Shown: positions 19,841 through 28,414 of the stretch, piece by piece
Layout: the number at the start of each line of letters is the position of its first letter
Numbering within the stretch: position 1 is the first letter of the stretch
Assembly (NCBI GenBank): GCA_902761495.1
Contig: CACWKL010000003.1
Coordinates: 1 to 41,772 of the forward strand
Direction: 5' to 3'
Length of the DNA: 41,772 nt
DNA from: an uncultured Pseudomonadota bacterium
GTDB lineage: Bacteria; Pseudomonadota; Alphaproteobacteria; UBA3830
The notes under the pieces: generated by a model
Told to the model about the DNA's origin: nothing
Database searches by the model: none
What the model saw: only the letters and a program-made list of their open reading frames with translations
Program-made: the position numbers and the translations under genes

Positions 19841-20434
19841 ATGATTGAAAAACTTTATAACTGGATGATGAAACAAGCCGAAAGCAAGCATGCGCTTCGG
19901 GTTTTGATGTTTATATCCTTTATCGAAAGTTCGTTTTTCCCGTTACCTCCTGATCCTGTATTGGCTGTTGTTGTAGCAAAGAACCAACACAAGGCAATGT
20001 ATTACGCCTCCATGTGCGCTTTGGCATCAGTCTTGGGGGGATTTCTCGGATATTTCATCGGATATGCCTGCTTTAAAACTTTAGGGGTCTATATATTAGA
20101 TTGGTTCAGCATAACGCCGGAGAAATTCGACAAATTAGTTTTAGATATGGGAAGAGATATTTGGGCTTTCGGTATTATCTGTGCGAAAGGATTAACGCCT
20201 ATTCCGTTTAAAATAGTTACTATCGCAAGCGGATTTGCAAAAGTTAATCTGTGGGTATTTTTAGCTGCGTCGATCATAACTCGAACGACAAGATTTGTTA
20301 TCTTGTCCTGGATTTGCAAAAGGTATGGCGATCACGTTCTGAACTTTATCGAAAAACACAAAAAAATCGCTTTGCTTGCCATAATTTTTTTGGTTATCAT
20401 CGGATTTGCTTTGATTAAATTTTTTGTGAAATGA
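19841..20434 (+). CDS. YqaA-type small membrane protein of the DedA/SNARE-associated (VTT) family
   Basis: This is a polytopic inner-membrane protein of about 197 residues. The family core shows as FIESSFFPLPPDPVLAVVVAKN near the start, ALASVLGGFLGYFIGY, and CAKGLTPIPFKIVTIASGFAKVN, where the F.P-P.P and GxxxGY elements are those of the VTT/DedA superfamily; YqaA-type proteins form a branch of it. DedA relatives work in undecaprenyl phosphate or phospholipid transport, but YqaA itself is not characterised enough to assign a substrate. The ATG at 19841 has AAAGGA 8 bases upstream; GTG at 19835 is the alternative. It follows dnaE by 39 bases and overlaps pepP by 4. Confidence 0.85.
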   Translation: MIEKLYNWMMKQAESKHALRVLMFISFIESSFFPLPPDPVLAVVVAKNQHKAMYYASMCALASVLGGFLGYFIGYACFKTLGVYILDWFSITPEKFDKLVLDMGRDIWAFGIICAKGLTPIPFKIVTIASGFAKVNLWVFLAASIITRTTRFVILSWICKRYGDHVLNFIEKHKKIALLAIIFLVIIGFALIKFFVK

Positions 20435-22053
20435 TGAAAAATGGGTTACAAGAATTCGATGCTTTGTTGTACATGAAAAGCAGTTTGTATCCGAATTTCA
20501 ATGACGAAGAAAACACTGATTTTTTGAAAATGCTTTGCGGATTGAAAGCTTCCGCCGGTACGGTAGTTATCGCTAAAAATAAGTCCGCTATTTTCGTTGA
20601 CGGAAGATATCAATTAGCTGCAAAAATCTCTGTAGATTCTAAAAAATTTTCGATAGAGTCGTTATCTCTGAAGGACATAATTAGTTGGATAAAAAACAAT
20701 GTTCCGTTCAATTCGAGAATTGCATTCGATCCGAGATTTTTTTCTCATTCCTTACTCAAAAAAACTAAGTCAGAATTGAATAATTATGATTTTACGGAAA
20801 TAAATTTGGATGAAATTTTTGCAACAAAAAATTTTCAAAGAGAATCAGAAATTATTTCGTGGAAATTTGATGAATCTAAATTTAATTCAATCTATGAAAT
20901 TATTTTGGAAAACGATTTAGACGGATATTTGATTTGCGACCCCTGCTCTTCTGCCTGGCTATTAAACCAGCGTGATATAAAAACCAAAAATGTTCCCGTA
21001 TCTTTGGGTTATCTTTTAGTGACCAAAAACAAGGAAAAGATATTTTATTTTGATGATAATTATTTCTGTTCTTGCGAAAAAAATATCCGTGATTTAATGA
21101 GCGACATTTCTTCGTTTACGAAAATCGGATTGGATTTTAGCGAAGCTCCCGCCTTCATAAATTCGCCCAATTTGGTTGATGTAAGAAATCCGATTCCGAA
21201 CATTAAATACATAAAAACAGCGGAAGAAATCGAAACCATAAAGAGAATTGCGATTGAAGATTCCGAAGCTATTGTAAAATTTTTGTATTGGTTTTATCAC
21301 ACCGAAAATATTTCCGAATTGGATTGCGTAGACCAAATTTTTTTGAATCGAAAAGAGTCTCAAAATTTTACCGGAAACAGTTTCGATACGATCGCTGCTG
21401 CCGACGAAAATTCCGCAATCGTTCATTATATTCCGACGCAGAATACTAACAAGAAAATTGAAAAATTTTTACTTTTGGATTCCGGAGGACAGTACAAATT
21501 CGGAACAACTGACATTACGCGAACCTTGGCTAAAAAGCAGCCGTCTGAAATGGAAAAATTGTATTATACTTTGGTTCTCAAAGGACATATTGCAGTGGCA
21601 AGCGCAAAACTTAAGAAAGGATCAACTGCGGCGGTATTAGACAACGTTGCACGAAAATTTTTGCAACAACATTCTTTGGATTACAATCATTCAACGGGAC
21701 ACGGTATCGGATATATGCTAAATGTCCATGAAGGTCCCGTTGCAATTTCTCGAAATAATAAAATACCTTTGCAAGCAAACATCTTGCTTTCAAATGAACC
21801 CGGGGTTTATATTGAAAATCACATGGGGGTCCGTCTGGAAAATATGATCGTGACGGAAGAGAGGAATGGATTTATTTATTTTGATACAATTTCGCTGGTT
21901 CCGTTCGACAATAGACTGATAGATTACTCTCTTCTGACATTCGATGAAAAATTATGGCTGAGAAGTTATAACGAAAAAATCCTTAACAGCTTAAAACTTC
22001 CGAAAAATATTTTAGATTGGCTTGCGAAATACACCAATACATTCGCACATTGA
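20431..22053 (+). CDS. pepP: M24B-family aminopeptidase P (Xaa-Pro aminopeptidase)
   Basis: This cytosolic metallopeptidase removes N-terminal residues preceding proline. The 540-residue protein has two creatinase-like N-terminal domains (the first beginning MKSSLYPNFNDE) and a pita-bread catalytic domain from about 265. The five metal ligands are present: D350 and D361 in LLLDSGGQYKFGTTDITRT, H424 in STGHGIGYMLNVHEG, E456 in LLSNEPGVYIE, and E470 in VRLENMIV. A C-terminal segment (LSLVPFDNRLIDYSLLTFDE onward) resembles the long eukaryote-like form. It overlaps the upstream yqaA-like gene (ATGA) and is the last gene of the proS operon; only 10 bases separate it from the convergent membrane protein gene. 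Confidence 0.92.
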   Translation: MMKNGLQEFDALLYMKSSLYPNFNDEENTDFLKMLCGLKASAGTVVIAKNKSAIFVDGRYQLAAKISVDSKKFSIESLSLKDIISWIKNNVPFNSRIAFDPRFFSHSLLKKTKSELNNYDFTEINLDEIFATKNFQRESEIISWKFDESKFNSIYEIILENDLDGYLICDPCSSAWLLNQRDIKTKNVPVSLGYLLVTKNKEKIFYFDDNYFCSCEKNIRDLMSDISSFTKIGLDFSEAPAFINSPNLVDVRNPIPNIKYIKTAEEIETIKRIAIEDSEAIVKFLYWFYHTENISELDCVDQIFLNRKESQNFTGNSFDTIAAADENSAIVHYIPTQNTNKKIEKFLLLDSGGQYKFGTTDITRTLAKKQPSEMEKLYYTLVLKGHIAVASAKLKKGSTAAVLDNVARKFLQQHSLDYNHSTGHGIGYMLNVHEGPVAISRNNKIPLQANILLSNEPGVYIENHMGVRLENMIVTEERNGFIYFDTISLVPFDNRLIDYSLLTFDEKLWLRSYNEKILNSLKLPKNILDWLAKYTNTFAH

Positions 22054-22063
22054 AAAGAGATGT

Positions 22064-23518
22064 CTATCTTTTATATACATCTGTCCATATCGCAGATCCC
22101 ATTAAATGAAACCCGAACTTAAGGTAGTCTTTGCTTGCCTGATCTACGTCTTGGGGACAAATCACAACACAATGCTGAGGTAACTCATACAAATTTTCTA
22201 TTGGTATTAATATATCATCGTCGAGGAGAGGAACCCTATTTTCCTTTCGGTAATTCAAAAACTCTCTCCATGCTTTGTAAAAACAGGCACATAAGTAACG
22301 GCTACTTGGAGTAAAACTCTGCAACGAAACACCTTTCGTAAAATAATACAATTTATTTCCATTCAAACGTAAGTCTATAAGTTTATCGACAAACGCCATG
22401 TCTTCTCTTCTTCCCTTATAAACATCAAGTACATAGTTATATGACTGATAAATAGATGGAATCACCGAAATAGAACAACAGATTACGATAGCACAAGCTA
22501 TACTTCGTCTTTTCTTCAAAAAATATCCACACCAGTATGAGAAAGATGGAAGAGAAAAGACAATAGCTGGAAATATATAATACGAATACTTGAACCCCAA
22601 TAAAACATAGGCCATAATATAGGCAATAGCCCCAAACAAAAGGCTATCTGAAAACAAACATCTTTTATCAGACTTCCCAAAAACCATGTAAGCTCTAACA
22701 ATAGCCATCAAAAATATGCAGATCAAAAATGGGTCCTGATGAAAGAAAGACGTCATGATTGAAAATGAACTTTTTAAACATTCAAATGCAAAAGCATACA
22801 TATGGTTAGAGCCTACGCCCATATTTGCTAAAACGAACAGATAAAACCATATGAAAAAGAAGGATGAAACTGATTGAGCGATATGAAATATTTTGTCCTT
22901 CTCTGTTAACTTACGCCAACCGAAAAATAAGTTAACAAAAGCTATAACAAAAACCATACCGAATATAGGCTCTTTGGTAAAAAGAGAATAAGTAATCGCT
23001 ACCCAAGCGACGAAGTAGCACATCAACGACTGTTTTTTCGAGCCCAACCACCAAAAATACATATAAACAGCTTGAAGAAAAAATATAAACCTCTCAGGAT
23101 ATATAAGATAAATGTGTATTTGCAAAAAGCTCGAAATCGCAATCAAAGTTATAGAAAAAAATAAGCTAATCCACCAATTCCTGCTTTCCCGTTGTAAGAA
23201 ATGAAACAATAATAGAACTGAGCTAACCATAATGAATGCGTTAAACAGAAAAAGATGAAATATCGACGGCGTTTCGGAAAAAAACAACAAAACTGAATAA
23301 TCAGCTAAACCAAGCGGCCAAAATCTACCGATACCTACCCAACCATGACTGGCTTTCCCTTTTCCTATTGTTCCTAAGATCTGGCAGTCATCGCCGGAGT
23401 TTTGCAAAGTCCAATTAACATCCAATAATATTAGATATGCTAAAACCGACAACAAAATTAGGATAATGAAATGACTGATATTTCTGACTGAAAACGATTT
23501 ACGAACGACCCGAAACAC
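22064..23518 (-). CDS. Polytopic membrane protein, possible GT-C-type glycosyltransferase
   Basis: I cannot name this 484-residue protein. It has a basic N-terminus, about ten hydrophobic helices up to residue 370, and a soluble C-terminal domain of about 110 residues (from VYKGRREDMAFVDKLIDL). The first loop after helix 1 has an acidic pair in NSGDDCQILG, and the architecture (helix, acidic loop, many helices, soluble tail) resembles GT-C glycosyltransferases that use polyprenyl-phosphate sugars, where such an Asp is catalytic; this is inference from layout only. The middle is rich in Phe, Trp and Tyr. It starts 29 bases after alr and is probably cotranscribed with dnaB and alr. Housekeeping genes on both sides suggest it may be a lineage-specific insertion. 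Confidence 0.6.
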   Translation of the reverse strand: MFRVVRKSFSVRNISHFIILILLSVLAYLILLDVNWTLQNSGDDCQILGTIGKGKASHGWVGIGRFWPLGLADYSVLLFFSETPSIFHLFLFNAFIMVSSVLLLFHFLQRESRNWWISLFFSITLIAISSFLQIHIYLIYPERFIFFLQAVYMYFWWLGSKKQSLMCYFVAWVAITYSLFTKEPIFGMVFVIAFVNLFFGWRKLTEKDKIFHIAQSVSSFFFIWFYLFVLANMGVGSNHMYAFAFECLKSSFSIMTSFFHQDPFLICIFLMAIVRAYMVFGKSDKRCLFSDSLLFGAIAYIMAYVLLGFKYSYYIFPAIVFSLPSFSYWCGYFLKKRRSIACAIVICCSISVIPSIYQSYNYVLDVYKGRREDMAFVDKLIDLRLNGNKLYYFTKGVSLQSFTPSSRYLCACFYKAWREFLNYRKENRVPLLDDDILIPIENLYELPQHCVVICPQDVDQASKDYLKFGFHLMGSAIWTDVYKR

Positions 23519-23547
23519 AAACCCACTCCATACCTATGCCTAACACA

Positions 23548-24684
23548 TCAAAGATCGTCATTTCCGATGTAAATTTTCTCGACACGGCTTCCCAATCGGC
23601 AGGTAATTTCGTGCGGAATTGTTCCCAACTCAAGCGCCCATTTTTCGACGGTATAATCGGGGGAATGAGTCAGTGCAACCCAGTTTCCCAGCTTCAGGTA
23701 TTTTTCATCGACTTCCGATGCGTCAAGAGTTATGTAATCCATTGAAATTCGACCGACCATTGGCAGTCTTTTACCTCCTAAAAATCCACATCCGAAGCCC
23801 GAAAATTTTCTCATAAATCCGTCCGAATACCCTATTCCAATGGTTATGGATGTCATGTCTCGAGGTGCGGTGAAAGTTGATCCGTATCCAATGGTGTCGC
23901 CTTTTTTTAGATGATTAACCTGAACGATTCTGGAGAAAATATCCATTACGGGTTTTACGACACCTATCATATCTTCTCGTATACAAAAACCGTAAATAGC
24001 TTTCCCCGGTCTAACCATATCAAACTGATAATCTTTTCCTAAAAAAATACCATTGGTCGCGGACAAACAAGACATCGGATTTCCGAATTTTTTCAACGCT
24101 ACTTTAAACCTCTCCAGTTGCTTTTTATTCATTTCACTGGAAACATCGTCGGCACAAGCCAAATGGCTCATAACGAAAAGCAAATTCAGATTATTCAGGA
24201 TATCACTGAGACTGTGTTGTTCATCCTCTTCCAAAAACCCGTTACGAGACATTCCCGTGTCCACATGGACGGCAACATCCAACTTCTTATTCAAAGCCCC
24301 CGCTTTTTTCACCCACAAATCTGCTTGAATCCAATTATTTAAGACGGGAACCAGCTTGTACTTAAGCAGAATATCTTCTGTATTTTCAAGAACTCCGCTC
24401 AAAACAAAAATTTTCACATTCTCATCGAGAAGTGTATTTCTTATTTCTATTCCTTCGTCTATGGTAGCAACGAAAAAATTTCTACAGCCTTCTTTATAAA
24501 GCCTTTTGCTGATGGGAACAGCTCCAAAGCCGTACGAATTTCCCTTAACTACAGCAGACGCAATTGCGCCCTTCGCGAGCACATCTTCAACCTTATGATA
24601 GTTGTAAGCAATGTTATCTAAATTTATCACAGCAACCGACAACACTTGCGGCGCAACTTTATCCAAAACTTTTTGAAAATCCAT
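23548..24684 (-). CDS. alr: Alanine racemase
   Basis: This PLP enzyme interconverts L- and D-alanine for peptidoglycan, so the cell probably keeps a murein wall. The 378-residue protein has the PLP lysine K47 in AVVKGNSYGFG (usual motif VKANAYGHG, with two altered positions), the TIM-barrel landmarks HVDTGMSRNGF and MSHLACADD, the catalytic tyrosine Y267 in GYGSTFTAP, and MVGRISMDYITLD. The C-terminal beta domain ends with CRLGSRVEKIYIG. The standard catalytic pair is therefore present. It lies 15 bases downstream of dnaB, a common alphaproteobacterial pairing. Confidence 0.95.
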   Translation of the reverse strand: MDFQKVLDKVAPQVLSVAVINLDNIAYNYHKVEDVLAKGAIASAVVKGNSYGFGAVPISKRLYKEGCRNFFVATIDEGIEIRNTLLDENVKIFVLSGVLENTEDILLKYKLVPVLNNWIQADLWVKKAGALNKKLDVAVHVDTGMSRNGFLEEDEQHSLSDILNNLNLLFVMSHLACADDVSSEMNKKQLERFKVALKKFGNPMSCLSATNGIFLGKDYQFDMVRPGKAIYGFCIREDMIGVVKPVMDIFSRIVQVNHLKKGDTIGYGSTFTAPRDMTSITIGIGYSDGFMRKFSGFGCGFLGGKRLPMVGRISMDYITLDASEVDEKYLKLGNWVALTHSPDYTVEKWALELGTIPHEITCRLGSRVEKIYIGNDDL

Positions 24685-24699
24685 TCTTTATACCTGTTT

Positions 24700-26133
24700 C
24701 TACCTATTATCAGCTAAATTATCAAACTTCGTAAATTGACCGTCGAAAAACAATTCCACTGTGCCGATGGGACCATGTCTTTGCTTCGCGATAATAATTT
24801 CGGCTTTATTGTAAGCATTTTGCATTTTTGTATACCACTTATCAAATTCCGGAGTACCCTCTTGAGGTTTCGTTCTTTCGAGATAATATTCCTCTCGATA
24901 AACAAACATAACGACATCGGCGTCCTGTTCGATGGACCCTGATTCACGGAGGTCAGCCAGCTGTGGGCGTTTATCGTCACGGATTTCCACCGCTCGCGAC
25001 AGCTGCGACAGAGCAATAATCGGAATGTTTAACTCTTTAGCCAAGCCCTTCAGCGAACGCGTAATTTCTGAAATTTCCTGAACACGATTATCATTGCGAC
25101 GGTCGGAATTTCCCTGAAGTAATTGAAGATAGTCGATAACAATCAGATCCAGCCCTTCCTTTCGTTGCAATTTTCTAGCACGAGTTCTTACGGCAGATAC
25201 GGTCATCGCCGGAGTATCTTCTATAAACAACGGAATATTCGCCAGTTTTTTCTGGAGGCTTCTGATCTTTCCTATTTCTTCCTCTTTGATTTCTCCTCGT
25301 CGAATTTTCTCGGAAGGAATCATGCTTTCTTGTGACAAAATACGAGAAACCAGCTGCTCCGCAGACATCTCCAGAGAAAAAAATGCGACCTTCCCTGCCC
25401 CTTCCCTGCCGAGTAACTTATCCATTGCAACTTTAAACGCAATATTTGTAGCCAAAGCGGTTTTTCCCATAGACGGACGTCCTGCGAGAATGATTAGATC
25501 TGACCTGTTAAGTCCACCCAATTTTCGATTTAAATCTATAAATCCGCTGGTAACACCTATAAGTTTATTATCGCTTTTATATGCCAGCTCTATAGTTTGC
25601 ATTGCTGTTTTAGCCACATCAGAAAAACTTATGCACACTCCGCGAGTATTATCCATAGCCAGATCGTATAGCCGAGCTTCTGCCTTTTCTATCAGAGATT
25701 CGCTGTCCAAATTTAAGTCAAAAGTCGATGCATCGTGAACAATATCCTCACCGATAAGAATTAATTGACGTCTATTGTACAGATCGTAGATAAGTCGCGC
25801 GTAATCTTCTATGCCGGAAACAGAGACCACCGAATTTACCAATTGAATCAGGTAGCTTCCGCTCTCAATTTTTTGTAAGTTGTCGCTCTTTTCAAAATAC
25901 GACCGTAATGTGATAGGATCAGCCACCAAACCTTGAGAAATCAGTTTACTGATTGCGGCGAAAATCTCTCCGTTTATCGGAACAAAAAAATGTGTTGGAG
26001 ATATTATATCTGAGACATCCTCGAAACATTCGTTGTTCAACATAAGAGCGCCGAGCAAAGACTGCTCCGCCTCTAGATTGTGAGGCAATTCTCGCATCTG
26101 TTGCACTTGAAACTTAGACTTCAGCGGATCCAT
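24700..26133 (-). CDS. dnaB: Replicative DNA helicase DnaB
   Basis: DnaB is the hexameric 5'-3' helicase at the replication fork. The 477-residue protein has the N-terminal helical domain (LPHNLEAEQSLLGALMLN, about 15-115), a linker, and a RecA-type ATPase domain: Walker A GRPSMGKTALA at about 218-228, the FFSLEMSAEQLVSRIL helix, Walker B LDLIVIDYLQLL, and the C-terminal ALSQLSRAVEIRDDKRP and LADLRESGSIEQDADVVMFV. No intein is present. The spacing to alr and the shared strand indicate an operon. A good promoter lies directly upstream (26162-26190). Confidence 0.97.
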   Translation of the reverse strand: MDPLKSKFQVQQMRELPHNLEAEQSLLGALMLNNECFEDVSDIISPTHFFVPINGEIFAAISKLISQGLVADPITLRSYFEKSDNLQKIESGSYLIQLVNSVVSVSGIEDYARLIYDLYNRRQLILIGEDIVHDASTFDLNLDSESLIEKAEARLYDLAMDNTRGVCISFSDVAKTAMQTIELAYKSDNKLIGVTSGFIDLNRKLGGLNRSDLIILAGRPSMGKTALATNIAFKVAMDKLLGREGAGKVAFFSLEMSAEQLVSRILSQESMIPSEKIRRGEIKEEEIGKIRSLQKKLANIPLFIEDTPAMTVSAVRTRARKLQRKEGLDLIVIDYLQLLQGNSDRRNDNRVQEISEITRSLKGLAKELNIPIIALSQLSRAVEIRDDKRPQLADLRESGSIEQDADVVMFVYREEYYLERTKPQEGTPEFDKWYTKMQNAYNKAEIIIAKQRHGPIGTVELFFDGQFTKFDNLADNR

Positions 26134-26161
26134 TTCTCTCTTATTACTAAAAAACCGTTAA

Positions 26162-26190
26162 AGTATACTACCGTCAGCAACTTTTCGCAA
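26162..26190 (-). promoter_or_regulatory. Sigma70-type promoter for dnaB-alr
   Basis: Read on the minus strand, TTGCGA (26190-26185), a 17-base spacer and TATACT (26167-26162) form the best promoter match I found in the window. Transcription would start near 26155, about 22 bases before the dnaB ATG. The same -35 hexamer, TTGCGA, appears before rpoH. Confidence 0.6.
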
Positions 26191-26236
26191 AAATTTTTCT
26201 CGACATATTTTCATAGATAATCCGAATCATAAGTTT

Positions 26237-27565
26237 CTATTCGACGTAAGGATTTTTTCTCTGTCTTATGAAAATTCGCAGCGGAACACCGTCAAAATCA
26301 AAAGATTTTCGCAAATTATTCAGAAGATATTTTTCGTAACTCGCCGGCAGATGCTCACTGCGGTTTGCAAAAACAGCAAAAGTCGGAGGTCGCGTATTGG
26401 TTTGCGAAATATACTTCAATTTTATTGGCATACCATTAACCAATGGAGGATGATTTTTCTCAACCGCCCACTGAAACCATTTATTGAGAGTACTGGTTGG
26501 AATTCTGATATTCCACTTGTCGTAAAGATCAAAAGCCTTGTTAAAAATTCTGGCAAGTCCCAACTTTTCTTTTGCGGAAACCAGCAAACAAGGAACTCCC
26601 AACAGCTGCGAAAACTCATATTTGGCCCGACGTTCTACATCTTTTTGAATTTCTTCAGCATTCGGAACGATATCGCTTTTATTAAGAGCAAAAATTATAA
26701 TTTTCCCCTCATCAAAAGCCTTGCGTGCAATGGTTATGTCTTGCTTTTCCAAAGGATGACGAATATCCATGACCAACACGACTACATGAGATTGCTTCAC
26801 ATATCTCCAAGCATCTGATACTGAAACGTTTTCTATCTTTTCCTGAACCTTCGATTTCTTTCTTTGCCCGGCCGTGTCAATGAGAGAAATCTTCCTCCCT
26901 TTATAATTCCAATTCAGAGTAATAGAATCTCGAGTAATCCCCGCTTTATCCCCTGTCAACAAACGATTTTCTCCGATAATGGCGTTAATCAAGGTGGATT
27001 TTCCTACATTCGGGCGCCCGACAATCGTAACTTTTAACGGAATCCCTTTCCCATCAGAAACTTCCTCCTCGGGAAAATCAAAATCACTTATCGCATTCAG
27101 CAAACCATCAAATCCCAAATTGTGCTCCGCGGAAATCGCAATACCTTCGCCAAATCCCAATTGAGTTACGCCTATTTGCGTCGATGGTTTTTCGCATTTA
27201 TTCTTTATCACAACAACCGGACGATTACCGCACTGTTTAAACGACTTTCGCAGCCATGTAGCGACAGATTTATCGTATTCCGTCACGCCTTCGATAGCAT
27301 CCACAACGAAAAATACAACATCTGATTCCGACAGTGCCGCAAACGATTGCAAATTCATAGATTTGGCCAGATCATCTTTTGAAAAAGTATCTACTCCCGG
27401 AGTATCGATAACCTGAATACGAATCCCAAAGAAATCTGCATCTACAACTTTTCTGTCACGGGTAATTCCAGGCATATCTCCGACAATGGCATTTTTTTTG
27501 CCGACCAAACGATTAAAAAGCGTAGACTTCCCTACGTTAGGACGTCCTATCAAGGCAATTTTCAT
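26237..27565 (-). CDS. der: Ribosome-assembly GTPase Der (EngA)
   Basis: Der has two tandem GTPase domains and a KH-like C-terminal domain and is needed for 50S assembly. In this 442-residue protein G1 motifs GRPNVGKS appear at about 7-14 and 183-190, G3 as DTPGVD and DTAGQ, and the second-domain G4 as NKSD. The first-domain G4 reads NKCE rather than NKxD; an NKxE form is usual in alphaproteobacterial Der, so it is not a defect. The KH-like domain (about 355-442) contains NKWFQWAVEKNHPP and KYISQTNTRPPTF. A possible small ORF ends 3 bases before its ATG. Confidence 0.96.
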   Translation of the reverse strand: MKIALIGRPNVGKSTLFNRLVGKKNAIVGDMPGITRDRKVVDADFFGIRIQVIDTPGVDTFSKDDLAKSMNLQSFAALSESDVVFFVVDAIEGVTEYDKSVATWLRKSFKQCGNRPVVVIKNKCEKPSTQIGVTQLGFGEGIAISAEHNLGFDGLLNAISDFDFPEEEVSDGKGIPLKVTIVGRPNVGKSTLINAIIGENRLLTGDKAGITRDSITLNWNYKGRKISLIDTAGQRKKSKVQEKIENVSVSDAWRYVKQSHVVVLVMDIRHPLEKQDITIARKAFDEGKIIIFALNKSDIVPNAEEIQKDVERRAKYEFSQLLGVPCLLVSAKEKLGLARIFNKAFDLYDKWNIRIPTSTLNKWFQWAVEKNHPPLVNGMPIKLKYISQTNTRPPTFAVFANRSEHLPASYEKYLLNNLRKSFDFDGVPLRIFIRQRKNPYVE

Positions 27566-27568
27566 AAT

Positions 27569-27655
27569 TTAACACCGAATCAATCTGTAGGAGCAGTTTA
27601 TCACAGTATTTTGGTACAAACAATCTGGACAAAACTTATATCCCTGTTTCAACAA
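27569..27655 (-). CDS. Possible 28-residue cysteine-rich ORF before der
   Basis: A short ORF in the dsbA-der gap starts at TTG (27655) behind a good AGAGGA Shine-Dalgarno sequence and ends 3 bases before the der ATG. Its sequence includes KFCPDCLYQN and two later cysteines, giving a C-x2-C, x8, C, x6, C pattern like a minimal zinc knuckle. I do not recognise a family. It could be a real small protein, a leader peptide coupling translation into der, or chance in a 124-bp gap. Confidence 0.25.
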   Translation of the reverse strand: MLKQGYKFCPDCLYQNTVINCSYRLIRC

Positions 27656-27689
27656 ACTATCCTCTGTTCTTTCAGTTTCGCTTAAAACT

Positions 27690-28382
27690 TTAGTGCTCAG
27701 CTGTCTTTCTTTTAGGGGCGATACCTAATTTTTCAACAATCTCTTCGCACGTAAGAATTCCCTGATGGACTCTACCATCGAGAATAAATGCCGGCACAGA
27801 AGATATTTTTAACACGTGCATTGCCCTCTGTTGCTCCTTCATGAGTCCTGCGGAAATTCTTTTATATTCTTGATTGTTTGTATCTAAATATTCCGCAGCT
27901 GCCTTGCTGTCATATCCGGCTTTTACAAAAATCTGCTTTAAAAATTCACGAGGATTTTTGGATTTCATCCAATCTTTTTGAGAATCAAAAATCACATTGT
28001 ATAAACCAATGGCATCCTTAGATTTGTTATAAAAAATCCGCATTAAAATCGCAGCCTCCAACGCCCCGAGATCATCTATGTAGTTATGCAAAATAACTTT
28101 CAACTTCCCTGAATCGACGTATTGTTTCTTTAGCTCGGGCAATTCTTCCTTATGAAATTTACGACAGTGACCACAGCTGAAAGACGAATATATAACCAAG
28201 GTATGAGGCGCACTTTCATCACCTATAACAATCTCTTCAAGTTTGAAAGAATCGGGAATGTTCAGATTTTTCAAATTTTCAGAAAATGATTTATTTTCAT
28301 CAACAAACTGATGTTTGGACTCTTGAACGTCACGAGCCCAAACACCTAAACAGCAAAATAAAAAACAAATTAACTTCTTCAT
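27690..28382 (-). CDS. DsbA-family thiol:disulfide oxidoreductase
   Basis: This is a periplasmic thioredoxin-fold oxidoreductase of 230 residues. A signal peptide (MKKLICFLFCCLGVWA) is followed by a short linker and the DsbA-type domain. The active site is C70-G-H-C73 in FSCGHCRKFHKE; a helical insertion follows (about 105-170), then the cis-proline loop in ISSVPAFILDGRVHQG. The arrangement fits DsbA/DsbG/Com1-like proteins of alphaproteobacteria; it may oxidise or isomerise disulfides in secreted proteins. No dsbB is nearby, but a DsbD-like reductant conductor is encoded 2.2 kb away on the other strand. It lies 32 bases downstream of pyk and is probably cotranscribed. Confidence 0.85.
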   Translation of the reverse strand: MKKLICFLFCCLGVWARDVQESKHQFVDENKSFSENLKNLNIPDSFKLEEIVIGDESAPHTLVIYSSFSCGHCRKFHKEELPELKKQYVDSGKLKVILHNYIDDLGALEAAILMRIFYNKSKDAIGLYNVIFDSQKDWMKSKNPREFLKQIFVKAGYDSKAAAEYLDTNNQEYKRISAGLMKEQQRAMHVLKISSVPAFILDGRVHQGILTCEEIVEKLGIAPKRKTAEH

Positions 28383-28414
28383 TTCGCCAACTTCATTTTC
28401 CTCGACCTATTTTG

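Noticed and set aside
22058..22082. AGATGT/ACATCT hairpin between pepP and the convergent membrane gene
   Set aside because: The stem has only 6 bp with a loop of 13 bases and no T-tract on either side; it is too weak to call a terminator.
25286..25738. 150-residue plus-strand ORF opposite dnaB
   Set aside because: It lies wholly inside dnaB; dnaB has all helicase motifs in the other strand.
26351..26818. 155-residue plus-strand ORF opposite der
   Set aside because: It is antisense to the Der GTPase and KH-like domains and has no recognisable features.
26580..27570. First-domain G4 motif NKCE in Der as a lost GTP-specificity residue
   Set aside because: An NKxE form at this position is usual in alphaproteobacterial Der proteins, so it is not an anomaly.
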